NCBI GenBank assembly: GCA_944327625.1
Contig: CALVHL010000005.1
Coordinates: forward strand, 1-64,000
From: an uncultured Clostridia bacterium
GTDB taxonomy: Bacteria; Bacillota; Clostridia; Christensenellales; Borkfalkiaceae
Length of the DNA: 64,000 nt
Direction of reading: 5' to 3'
A program made the position numbers and the translations under genes. This document shows, one piece after another, positions 50,994 to 59,077 of this stretch. The notes beneath the pieces were generated by a model, which had not been told where the DNA came from, made no database searches, and saw only the letters and a program-made list of their open reading frames with translations. Position 1 is the first letter of the stretch. Each line of letters begins with the position of its first letter.

Positions 50994-52463
50994 ATGCAGG
51001 AAAACATATACGAGGATATTGCAAAGAGAAGCGGCGGGGATATCTATATCGGCGTCGTCGGGCCCGTGCGCACGGGTAAATCTACGCTTATTAAGAAGTT
51101 CATGACCGAATTAGTCCTGCCCGACCACAGCGGCGCGGAACTTGACAGAATGATCGACGAGCTGCCCCAGTCGGCCGCCGGCAAGACGGTGATGACCACC
51201 GAGCCGAAGTTCATACCCGCCAAGGCGGCGACCGTGAAGGTGGGCGACGCGGAGGCTTCGGTAAGGCTCATAGACTGCGTTGGCTTCCCCGTCGAGGGCG
51301 CGTCGGGCTTCGAGGAGGACGGTTCGCCCCGCCTCGTCAACACGATGTGGAGCGACAAGCCGCTGCCATTTGCCGAGGCGGCAGAGCTGGGCACGCGCAA
51401 GGTAATACGCGAACATTCGACGATAGGCATACTCGTCACGACCGACGGCTCGGTGACGGAACTTGCCCGCGAGGCGTATCTGCCCGCCGAGGAGCGCACC
51501 GTGCGCGAGCTGAGGGAGATAGGCAAACCCTTCGTCATTGCGCTCAATTGCAGCCGCCCTCACTCCGAGGACGCGCAGGCGCTAAGGCGCAGGCTGGAAG
51601 AAAAGTACGACTGCGCCGTCGTCGCGCTCAACTGCGAAAAGGCGGGCAGGGCAGAGCTCGACAATCTGCTCCGCGCGGTATTGTTCGAGTTCCCCGTCAC
51701 GGGCATAGACGTCGTAATTCCCGAATGGATGCGCGTAATGCCGCCCGAAAGCGGGGCGATAGGCGCGCTCATCGAGGGAATAAGGCAGGTCAGCGAGGGT
51801 ATAACCGTCATGCGGCAGTGCTCGGCGTTCGACGATATTTTCGCCGACAGCGAGTTCTGGCAGCGCGGCGCGGAAGTTGCGCTCTCGCCCTCGACGGGCA
51901 GGGCGACGGTGACGGTAAAACTCAAAGAGGGCGTGCTGTTCAGAATGCTCTCGGAGACGGCGGGAGAGGAGATCGCCGACGAGTGCGCGCTCATGGAATA
52001 CGTTGCCGCCGCGTCGCAGGCAAAGCGCGGTTACGACAAGGTCAAGGACGCGCTGGAATGTGCAAAAGTCACGGGCTACGGCATAGTCCGCCCTGACGAT
52101 TCCGACCTGACGCTCGACAAGCCCAAGCTCGTAAGGCAGGGCGCAAACATCGGCATAAAGCTGAGGGCGACCGCGCCGAGCTACCACGTCGTCAAGGTCG
52201 ACGTGAGCGGAGAAGTCAGCCCGATTATGGGTTTGGCTTCGCAGAGCGAGGAGATGGTCAACGGCATAATGGCGGGCTTCGAGACCGATCCTCAGGCGAC
52301 GTGGAATACTTCGCTTTTCGGCAAGTCTTTGAGGAGTATGGTCAAGGAGGGGCTGGACGGCAAGGTCGGCTGTATGCAGGAGGATACGCGCAATAAAATG
52401 CGCCGCGCCATAACGCGCATAGTCAACGAGGGCAAGGGCGGCGTGATCTGCATAATTCTTTAA
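50994..52463 (+). CDS. spoIVA: Stage IV sporulation protein A
   Basis: 489 residues, full length for the family. The ATPase domain shows Walker A G-P-V-R-T-G-K-S (23-30), the conserved D-C-V-G-F-P near 92 and the middle and C-terminal domains of SpoIVA, ending in the highly conserved G-G-V-I-C-I-I-L. SpoIVA polymerises with ATP on the forespore surface and is the base layer on which the spore coat is built. GGAGGCGG ribosome-binding site. Its presence is strong evidence that the organism makes endospores, or descends from one that did. A 14-bp hairpin follows the gene. Confidence 0.97.
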   Translation: MQENIYEDIAKRSGGDIYIGVVGPVRTGKSTLIKKFMTELVLPDHSGAELDRMIDELPQSAAGKTVMTTEPKFIPAKAATVKVGDAEASVRLIDCVGFPVEGASGFEEDGSPRLVNTMWSDKPLPFAEAAELGTRKVIREHSTIGILVTTDGSVTELAREAYLPAEERTVRELREIGKPFVIALNCSRPHSEDAQALRRRLEEKYDCAVVALNCEKAGRAELDNLLRAVLFEFPVTGIDVVIPEWMRVMPPESGAIGALIEGIRQVSEGITVMRQCSAFDDIFADSEFWQRGAEVALSPSTGRATVTVKLKEGVLFRMLSETAGEEIADECALMEYVAAASQAKRGYDKVKDALECAKVTGYGIVRPDDSDLTLDKPKLVRQGANIGIKLRATAPSYHVVKVDVSGEVSPIMGLASQSEEMVNGIMAGFETDPQATWNTSLFGKSLRSMVKEGLDGKVGCMQEDTRNKMRRAITRIVNEGKGGVICIIL

Positions 52464-52479
52464 TATATAGGAATGAAAC

Positions 52480-52515
52480 GGGGCGGCGGAAAGGATTGTC
52501 TTTCCGCCGCCCCTT
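52480..52515 (+). terminator. Hairpin after spoIVA
   Basis: GGGGCGGCGGAAAG (52480-52493), six bases, CTTTCCGCCGCCCC (52500-52513). The T-run after it is weak. Confidence 0.7.
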
Positions 52516-52610
52516 ACGTTTAAGCCGTGCGCTTTAATGCCTGCCGCGCGGGCAAGTTTTTCCCGCGCGGCAGCTTCCTTTTTTGTCGTTCGCCGCGGCA
52601 TATACGGCTG

Positions 52611-52772
52611 TCAATCGCCCTTTTTGTCGTCGGTCTTGTCGGGCGCGATTTCCTCGGGCACGAACTGCTTGCCGTCCGCCATGTACAGCGCGGCGTCGTT
52701 TCTGAGGACTGCGATATATTCGTTGTACTGTTCGTCCGTAAGCTTTCTCATCTTGCGCTTGTTTCTGGACAT
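52611..52772 (-). CDS. Small basic-then-acidic protein, 53 residues, unknown
   Basis: The protein begins M-S-R-N-K-R-K-M-R-K-L-T-D-E-Q-Y and ends D-K-T-D-D-K-K-G-D. A perfect GGAGG lies nine bases before the ATG, and the codons look like those of neighbouring genes, so I think it is real in spite of its size. It has a basic first ten residues and a charged tail, with one amphipathic stretch (Y-N-E-Y-I-A-V-L-R-N) between, and no membrane helix. It lies between spoIVA (convergent) and the serA terminator. I do not recognise a family; a spore-linked or nucleic-acid-binding role is only a guess from place and charge. Confidence 0.65.
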   Translation of the reverse strand: MSRNKRKMRKLTDEQYNEYIAVLRNDAALYMADGKQFVPEEIAPDKTDDKKGD

Positions 52773-52935
52773 AATGAACAACCTCCGTAACTTTTGCTAA
52801 TCTCATTATGCTCGGCGGCGCGGCTTTTTATTCGTCGGCGGGCTGTCGGCGCGGCGGGGTTGTCCGTTATTTATTGCCCCGTCTGAAAATCTTTCGCGGG
52901 CGGCGCGATTGCGGGGCGAAAGGGTAAAATAAAGT

Positions 52936-53030
52936 GGAGTACCCGCCTCCGCGTCCTCGCTGGGTTTTGCAGACAAAAAAAGGGGGAGTACCCGCCTCCG
53001 CATTATGCGAAGTACTGCGGGCAACTCCCC
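52936..53030 (-). terminator. serA terminator with duplicated GGAGTACCCGCCTCCGC
   Basis: GGAGTACCCGCCTCCGC occurs at 52936-52952 and 52985-53001. The second copy takes part in a long hairpin (52982 to about 53029, GGGGGAGT against ACTCCCC) that on the minus strand ends in seven T, a good serA terminator. The first copy seems to be a partial duplication of it. Confidence 0.78.
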
Positions 53031-53050
53031 AAAAAATTTTGATTTTTACG

Positions 53051-54205
53051 TCAGATTATTCTCACCTTGATTACGCCCTCGATTGCGGCGATGTCTGCGG
53101 CGAGCGATGCGTCGACCGCGCTGTCCACGTCGATTATGCTGTATGCGTAATCGCCCTTGGACTTGTCGGTCATGTTGGCAATGTTTATGCCCTTGCCCGA
53201 AACGGCGGCGGTGAAGCGGGCAATCATGTTGGCCACGTTCTTGTGGTGAATACATATCCTCGCCTTGCCCTCTCTTTCGGCGCTGACTGCGGGATAGTTG
53301 ACGCTGTTTACTATATTGCCGTTGTCGATATAGTCTTTAAGCTGTCTTGCCGCCATGACTGCGCAGTTGTCCTCTGCCTCGGGCGTGCTCGCGCCGAGGT
53401 GGGGCACGCATATCGCGTTGGGCGCGTCAATGAGCTCTGCGGCGGGGAAGTCGGTTATGTATCTTCCCAGCTTGCCGCTTTCAAGCGCCTTCTTTACGGC
53501 GGCGGTATCGACGAGCTCGCCCCTCGAATTGTTGATGAGCACGGCTCCGTCCTTCATCAGCGCGAGCGTCGCGTCGTTGAACAGCCCCTTGGTGTCGGCG
53601 GTCAGCGGAACGTGCACGGTTATATAGTCCGCCTTGGCGTACACTTCCTCGCGCGTTGCGACCACCTTGACGGCGGGGTTGAGAAGCAGGGCGTTGGCGG
53701 TGGAGAGGTAGGGATCTACGCCTATTACCTTCATTCCCAGCGCGTAAGCGGCGTTGGCGACGGCTATGCCTATCGCGCCTAAGCCTATTACGCCCAGCGT
53801 CTTGCCTAAAATTTCGCCGCCGACGAACTTCGACTTGCCCTTTTCGACCAGTTTGGACAGATTTTCCTCGTCTTTTACGCTTTTTACCCATTCTACGGCG
53901 TCTATAATCTTTCTGCCGCCGAGGAACAGCTCGCACAGTACGAGCTCCTTAACGGCGTTGGCGTTTGCGCCGGGGGTGTTGAATACAACTATGCCCTTTT
54001 CGGCGTAGTCTGCGACGGGTATGTTGTTAGTACCCGCGCCCGCCCTTGCGACGGCAAGCAGGTTCTTGCCCGTCTGATAGTCGGCCATTGCCGCCGAACG
54101 CACCATTATTCCGTCGGGATCTTTGACGGCGTCGCTGTATTCGCAGCCCTCGAATATGCCGTCGGCGAGGGGGCTTATCGCATTGAGTTTAAGTATCTTG
54201 GTCAT
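53051..54205 (-). CDS. serA: D-3-phosphoglycerate dehydrogenase
   Basis: 384 residues from the ATG at 54205. The NAD-binding fold has G-L-G-A-I-G-I-A-V-A (about 140-150), V-D-P as the NAD-selective acid, N-N-S-R-G-E-L-V-D with the catalytic arginine nearby, and V-P-H-L-G-A-S-T-P-E-A with the catalytic histidine. A C-terminal ACT-like domain (about 315-384) may bind serine for feedback control. It is the shorter SerA type, without the intervening domain of the longer enzymes. It catalyses the first step of serine synthesis and is one base downstream of serC in the same operon. Confidence 0.95.
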   Translation of the reverse strand: MTKILKLNAISPLADGIFEGCEYSDAVKDPDGIMVRSAAMADYQTGKNLLAVARAGAGTNNIPVADYAEKGIVVFNTPGANANAVKELVLCELFLGGRKIIDAVEWVKSVKDEENLSKLVEKGKSKFVGGEILGKTLGVIGLGAIGIAVANAAYALGMKVIGVDPYLSTANALLLNPAVKVVATREEVYAKADYITVHVPLTADTKGLFNDATLALMKDGAVLINNSRGELVDTAAVKKALESGKLGRYITDFPAAELIDAPNAICVPHLGASTPEAEDNCAVMAARQLKDYIDNGNIVNSVNYPAVSAEREGKARICIHHKNVANMIARFTAAVSGKGINIANMTDKSKGDYAYSIIDVDSAVDASLAADIAAIEGVIKVRII

Positions 54206-54206
54206 A

Positions 54207-55280
54207 TTATTTGTTCTCCGTTTCAAATTTCTTCATGAACGCTATCAGCGCTTCGACGCCCTCGACGGGCATTGCGTTGTAGATGGACGCCCTCATGCCG
54301 CCCACCAGCCTGTGACCTTTGAGCGAGACGAGCCCCGCCTTCTTTGCTTCGGCGATGAACTTCGCGTCGAGTTCGTCGCTGCCCGTGACGAAGGGCACGT
54401 TCATTATCGAGCGGCAGGACTTCTCCACGTAGTTCTTATACAGCGCCGAGCCGTCGATGAAGTCGTAGAGGAGCTTTGCCTTGTATTCGTTTACCTTGTT
54501 CATCTCCTTTATGCCGCCCTTCTTTTTGAGGTTGCGGAGGACGAGACACGCCATATATATGGAGAATGCGGGGGGAGTATTGTAGAGCGAGCCGTTCTCG
54601 TCCTGCACCTTCCATTTGAGGAGGGTGGGGCAGTATTTGAGCGGTTCCTGAATGAGCGAGCGCTTGGCGATTACTATCGTAACGCCCGCGGGTGCGAGGT
54701 TCTTCTGCGCGCCCGCATATATCACGCCGAAATCGGCGACGTTTATCTCCCTCGAAAAGATGTCCGACGACATATCCGCGACGAGCGGCGCCTTGCACTT
54801 GGGGAACTTGACGTAGCGCGTGCCGAATATCGTATTGTTGGAAGTTATGTGGACGTAGTCCGCGCCCTCGGTATAGCTGAGCTTGTCGACGTCGGGTATA
54901 TATGTATAGGTCTTGTCGGAGCTGTCGCCTATCTTGTTGGCGGTGCCGAAAATCTGACCTTCCTGCCATGCCTTCTTGGCGAAATTGCCCGTCACTATAT
55001 AGTCGGCAACGCCGTTGTGCATAAGGTTCAGGGGAACGGCTGCAAACTGCTGGCTTGCGCCGCCCTGCACGAATATCACGCAGTAGTCGTCGGGAACGCC
55101 GAGAAGTTCCCTTACCAGCGCTTCGGCCTCTTTTACGACCGCTTCGTAAGATTTATCTCTGTGCGAAATTTCCGTCACGGACATGCCCGTGCCCGCAAAG
55201 TCGAGGAAATCGCGCTGCGCTTCTTCAAGCACTTCGAGAGGCAGGGTGGAAGGTCCTGCCGAAAAATTGTAGACTCTCAT
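54207..55280 (-). CDS. serC: Phosphoserine aminotransferase
   Basis: 357 residues, standard length. It opens Y-N-F-S-A-G-P-S-T-L-P and has the PLP lysine in Y-A-G-A-Q-K-N-L-A-P-A-G (near 196) and the conserved R at the end (G-G-M-R-A-S-I-Y-N-A). It converts 3-phosphohydroxypyruvate and glutamate to phosphoserine, the second step of serine synthesis, using the product of serA. It is the first gene of the serCA operon, with its own promoter. A phosphoserine phosphatase gene is not in the window. Confidence 0.96.
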   Translation of the reverse strand: MRVYNFSAGPSTLPLEVLEEAQRDFLDFAGTGMSVTEISHRDKSYEAVVKEAEALVRELLGVPDDYCVIFVQGGASQQFAAVPLNLMHNGVADYIVTGNFAKKAWQEGQIFGTANKIGDSSDKTYTYIPDVDKLSYTEGADYVHITSNNTIFGTRYVKFPKCKAPLVADMSSDIFSREINVADFGVIYAGAQKNLAPAGVTIVIAKRSLIQEPLKYCPTLLKWKVQDENGSLYNTPPAFSIYMACLVLRNLKKKGGIKEMNKVNEYKAKLLYDFIDGSALYKNYVEKSCRSIMNVPFVTGSDELDAKFIAEAKKAGLVSLKGHRLVGGMRASIYNAMPVEGVEALIAFMKKFETENK

Positions 55281-55395
55281 TTTGTTACCTCACTGCTGAA
55301 AAAAATATTTGCCGTCCGCCGCGCGGACGAAAGGTTTTTGAATAAACATTGCATATACGCGCCGATTTTACCTCGTCACGGTGCAATTTAGAATA

Positions 55396-55424
55396 ATTAT
55401 ACACGCTATGTCTGAAATATTCAA
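55396..55424 (-). promoter_or_regulatory. Promoter of serCA
   Basis: On the minus strand TTGAAT (55424-55419), a 17-base spacer and TATAAT (55401-55396), 115 bases before the serC start. The 425-base gap up to 55705 is otherwise AT-rich; I saw no other gene there. Confidence 0.85.
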
Positions 55425-55705
55425 GTATTTTGCATAAATTTATTCGAAATATATGGGAAATTTTACTGCCCTCTGCGGGGAGGAAAGTTTTAAATTGACG
55501 ATTAAATAATATGGTTCGTGCGCGTAATTAAAAAAAATTGGCACTTTTAAGAAAAAATTTTTCACAATTATATTTACATTTGAACGAAATTGTTGTAAAC
55601 TAATTATCGGGTATATCTAATATATGAACGCAATGACGCGCATATATACCGCGATGAACGGGTTATTTTAAGGTTGTTACCCGAAAAAGTACTCAGAGGT
55701 GCAAG

Positions 55706-58651
55706 ATGAGCGATTATAACATGGGCGCTGGCATGACGAAAGCCGATCTTATTCTTTTCAAGCTGGAAAAGATGGCTCAGCAGAATACTTCGCTGGAAGC
55801 GAGGCTCAATGCCTTGATCAAGAACGTACCCGCGGGGCAGTCCGCGGACATCGGCAAGCTTTCCGCGGAGAACGCTGCTCTCAAACAGGAAATAAGGTAT
55901 CTTTCCTTGCAGGTGGAGAGCATCTATGACGCGCTCGAACGGTCGTTGAAACAGATCGCCGACGAGGTGGCTGCGCTCAAAGGCGGCGTTCCCGTTGCCG
56001 AAGGCGCACCCGCAGCGGCTCCCGACTTCAACGTCGACGACCTCGCTTCGAGGGTTGCCGCCAAGATCGTCATTCCCGAGGTCGCCCCTCAGGAAATCGA
56101 CACGGACGCCATTGCGCAGAAGGTCGTCGAAAAACTGCCTTCCGAAGAAGTCGCGCTGTCGGACGAGACGACCATGCCTTCTGACTTCGACTATGACGCG
56201 ATCGGCATAGCCGTGGCGAAGAACATCCACATTCCTCAGGCAATTGCCGAGGACATCGACTATGAGGAGCTCGCGCAGCGCCTTTCCGAAAAACTCAACC
56301 TCGCTCCCGCTGCGGCGGAGGGGGTTGCGCCCGCGATGGACTACGACGCCATCGGGCTTTCGGTTGCCAAGAATATTTACATTCCCCAGGCTATCGCCGA
56401 GGATATAGACTATGAGGAGCTTTCGGCTAAGGTTGCCGAAAAACTCGACCTCGATACCGTCACCGTCGTGCCCGCTTCGGCAGAGACGGCGGTCGCCGAC
56501 AAGCTCGACTATGACGTGCTTGCCGAAAAGGTCGCGGCAAAACTCAACGTGCCTGCGGGCGAAATCGACGCGGACGCAATCGCCGAAAAGGTTGCTTCCG
56601 CCGTTGCCGCCGTGCAGGAGCCCGTATCGGCGGACTATATCGCCTCCAAGGTTGCAGAGCAGATCGTCATACCTGCACCCGATATGAAGGACGCCATATC
56701 CGAACTCGACGTCGAGACGCTGTCGAGGAAGGTTGCCGACAAGATCGCCCTTCCCGCCTCGCCCGAGGTCGACGCGGACAGAATTGCCTATACCGTCGTT
56801 CAGCGCATCAATGAGGAAAAGGGCGAGGCTCAGCCCGCCGAGGTCAATGCGGCTATCGACGAGGACGCGCTCGCCGAGAATATCGCCGCCAAGCTCAATA
56901 TTTCGCTCTCCGACGAACTCATCGCCGATGCGGTCGTCAAGAACCTTGCAGGGGTTATAGACTCTGACGAGGTTGCCGACTGCGTAGCCAAGAAGGTCGG
57001 CTCCGTATCTCCCGAGGAATTCGACATCAACGTCGACGACGACGGCTGCGATTCGCTTGCTTCGGCTATCGAGGGCAAGCTCGACTATGACCGCATTGCT
57101 GCGGTACTGACAGAAAAGCTGACGCCCGTCGTGGCTTCCGCAGGCGAACGCGAGATAGACGCGGAGGAACTTGCAAAGAACGTCGCCGAAAAGCTCAACG
57201 TCGGCGCGATAAACGAGGACGCGCTCGCAGACAAGGCTGCGGCAGTGCTCTCCAACTACCTGCCCGAGATAGACGCCGTAGACATTGCGGATAAGGTAAT
57301 AGCAGGCATAATTCCCGCCATACCCGCCGCGCCTCAGGTCGACAGCGACGCGATAGCTACCGCAGTATCCGAAAAACTTGCAGAAAAGCAGGAAGACACC
57401 GACTATGACATAGTGCTCGACGAGGAGGGCATCGCCCGTCTCACCGAGAGCGTCGCAGAGGGGCTCAAGGGCGAGTATGCCGCCCGCTTCGACAAGCTCG
57501 ACGGCGACATCGACGGCGTAAGACAGCAGACCGCCGAGGTCGGCGAAAAGCTCGACGGCACGGCAAACGAAATAAGACAGGAATATAACGAGCGTTTCGA
57601 CAGGCTCGAAAACCGCGAGGTTGAGGACTATGGCGAGCGCTTCGACAAGCTCGAGGGGGACGCTCAGGCTGCCAAGGACGAGAGCAACGCGCGCTTCGAC
57701 CTCGTAGATGAAGAATTGTCCGACATCAAGGCAATGCTCGCAAGCGGCGCGGCGGTAGTCGCGGCAAGCGAACTCGCGGCGGCGGACAGCGCGGTCGTCG
57801 AGGAGGCAGAGACGGTCTACGAAGAACCTCAGGCTGCCGAGGAGGAAGCTCCCGCCGAGGAGGAAGCCCCCGAAGAAGCTCCCGCAGAGGAAGAAGAACT
57901 CGTGACGGTCAGCGACCTCGTCGATGAGAACGGCGAGGCACAGCCCGAGGAGCAAGCTCCCGCAGAGGAGGAAGAACAGCTCGTGACGGTCAGCGACCTC
58001 GTCGACGAGAGCGGCGAGGCACAGCCCGAAGAAGCCGCCGAGGACGAGGAGGGCGAAGAAGCCGAGGCGGCGGACGTCATGGACGAAATAGTCGACGACA
58101 TCGACGAAAGCCCCGTCGACGACGAGGTCATGCCCGACGGAATGCCCGAGGACATGGCGGGCGGCGTGGACTTCGCCAATATGATGAAGTATAACCGTTC
58201 GTTCATAGCCAGAATAATTCAGGGCTCGGACGAACAGAAGAACTATTACGGCAAGGTCAAGACGGCGCTTCTCTCCTATAAGAAGGTCAACTCTAACATA
58301 GCCTGGGGCGCAGAGCGCTTCAATAAGGGCAGGGAGACGATAGCCCGCTTCAAGATAAGGGGTAAGACGCTCTGTCTGTACCTCGCGCTCGATCCTGCCG
58401 AGTTCGCAACTTCGGTATATCATCACGTCGACGTTTCGGACAACAAGTCGATGCACGGTACCCCGATGATGGTCAAGATCAAGAGCCCGCTCGGCGTCAA
58501 GAAGGCGATAAGGCTCATTGACGAAATGCTGGCGAGAAGGGACGGCGTCAAGCGCGAGATTGCAGAGCGCGATTACGCGGCTATGTATCCCTACGAGACG
58601 ATGGAAGAACTCATCGAGGACGGACTTGTCAAGGACGTAAGCAAGAAATAA
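55706..58651 (+). CDS. Large acidic repeat protein with conserved C-terminal domain
   Basis: 981 residues. A coiled coil spans about 15-95. From about 105 to 590 come ten or more degenerate repeats with the theme D-Y/A-D-A-I/L-A-x-K-V-A-E-K-L, including two near-identical ones (D-Y-D-A-I-G-I/L, then A-K-N-I, then I-P-Q-A-I-A-E-D-I-D-Y-E-E-L) at about 170 and 212. A second coiled region (590-690) and an E/A-rich stretch with a duplicated V-T-V-S-D-L-V-D-E segment follow. The last ~180 residues form a compact domain (S-Y-K-K-V-N-S-N, F-N-K-G-R-E-T-I-A, K-I-R-G-K-T-L-C-L-Y-L-A-L-D-P) that I recall in many gut Firmicutes proteins of unknown role. No signal or membrane helix: cytoplasmic, perhaps a scaffold. 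Confidence 0.8.
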   Translation: MSDYNMGAGMTKADLILFKLEKMAQQNTSLEARLNALIKNVPAGQSADIGKLSAENAALKQEIRYLSLQVESIYDALERSLKQIADEVAALKGGVPVAEGAPAAAPDFNVDDLASRVAAKIVIPEVAPQEIDTDAIAQKVVEKLPSEEVALSDETTMPSDFDYDAIGIAVAKNIHIPQAIAEDIDYEELAQRLSEKLNLAPAAAEGVAPAMDYDAIGLSVAKNIYIPQAIAEDIDYEELSAKVAEKLDLDTVTVVPASAETAVADKLDYDVLAEKVAAKLNVPAGEIDADAIAEKVASAVAAVQEPVSADYIASKVAEQIVIPAPDMKDAISELDVETLSRKVADKIALPASPEVDADRIAYTVVQRINEEKGEAQPAEVNAAIDEDALAENIAAKLNISLSDELIADAVVKNLAGVIDSDEVADCVAKKVGSVSPEEFDINVDDDGCDSLASAIEGKLDYDRIAAVLTEKLTPVVASAGEREIDAEELAKNVAEKLNVGAINEDALADKAAAVLSNYLPEIDAVDIADKVIAGIIPAIPAAPQVDSDAIATAVSEKLAEKQEDTDYDIVLDEEGIARLTESVAEGLKGEYAARFDKLDGDIDGVRQQTAEVGEKLDGTANEIRQEYNERFDRLENREVEDYGERFDKLEGDAQAAKDESNARFDLVDEELSDIKAMLASGAAVVAASELAAADSAVVEEAETVYEEPQAAEEEAPAEEEAPEEAPAEEEELVTVSDLVDENGEAQPEEQAPAEEEEQLVTVSDLVDESGEAQPEEAAEDEEGEEAEAADVMDEIVDDIDESPVDDEVMPDGMPEDMAGGVDFANMMKYNRSFIARIIQGSDEQKNYYGKVKTALLSYKKVNSNIAWGAERFNKGRETIARFKIRGKTLCLYLALDPAEFATSVYHHVDVSDNKSMHGTPMMVKIKSPLGVKKAIRLIDEMLARRDGVKREIAERDYAAMYPYETMEELIEDGLVKDVSKK

Positions 58652-58691
58652 CCAAAGTTTAAAAAATTTGCGCCCCCGAAAGGGGCAGTAC

Positions 58692-58723
58692 AAAGGGGGT
58701 TGAAGCATAAACCCCCTTTCGTA
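58692..58723 (+). terminator. Hairpin after the repeat-protein gene
   Basis: AAAGGGGGTT (58692-58701), eight bases, AACCCCCTTT (58710-58719). A smaller GCCCCC/GGGGC hairpin lies just ahead. No long T-run, so confidence is moderate. Confidence 0.55.
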
Positions 58724-58779
58724 TGTAAAAATGTAAGGCGTATTGCATGCCGTCTGTCGGGCAATAATGACACTGCATG

Positions 58780-58992
58780 GTGCTGCGGTGTTGCGAACAC
58801 GGCGGGGTATTGGTTGGACTGATAGTCCGTGCTGCCGCTCATTGCAGGTGCTGCGGTGCTGCGAGCACGGCGGGGTATCGGTTGGCTGATAGTCCGAGGT
58901 ATAGCTCATTGGAGGGTGTTGCGAGCACTGCGGGTGCCGCGGGCACGGCGGGGTATTGGCTTGGCTGATATTCGTGGTGCTGCTCATTGCAG
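58780..58992 (+). repeat. Three tandem imperfect repeats of 66-78 bp
   Basis: Units start at 58780, 58848 and 58915. Each has a GCGAGCAC-type stretch, CACGGCGGGGTAT, GGTTGG or GGCTTGG, CTGATA and ends GCTCATTGCAG or GCTCATTGGAG. They lie in the 426-base gap before rnj. No frame through them has a ribosome-binding site. Confidence 0.85.
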
Positions 58993-59077
58993 GCACACGC
59001 GGTACATAATCTCCCGCCCGGCGGGAATATAATTCAAAGGTTGCGCCAAAAAAGGCGCGTATAGGTATTCAGGATAA

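Noticed and set aside
52527..52800. Several 87-90 codon frames around the small gene after spoIVA
   Set aside because: Only the 53-residue minus-strand frame has a ribosome-binding site and sensible amino-acid use.
55604..58996. Very long minus-strand open frame opposite the repeat-protein gene
   Set aside because: It is antisense to a gene with a good start, repeats and a conserved domain; GC-rich codon bias keeps the opposite strand open.
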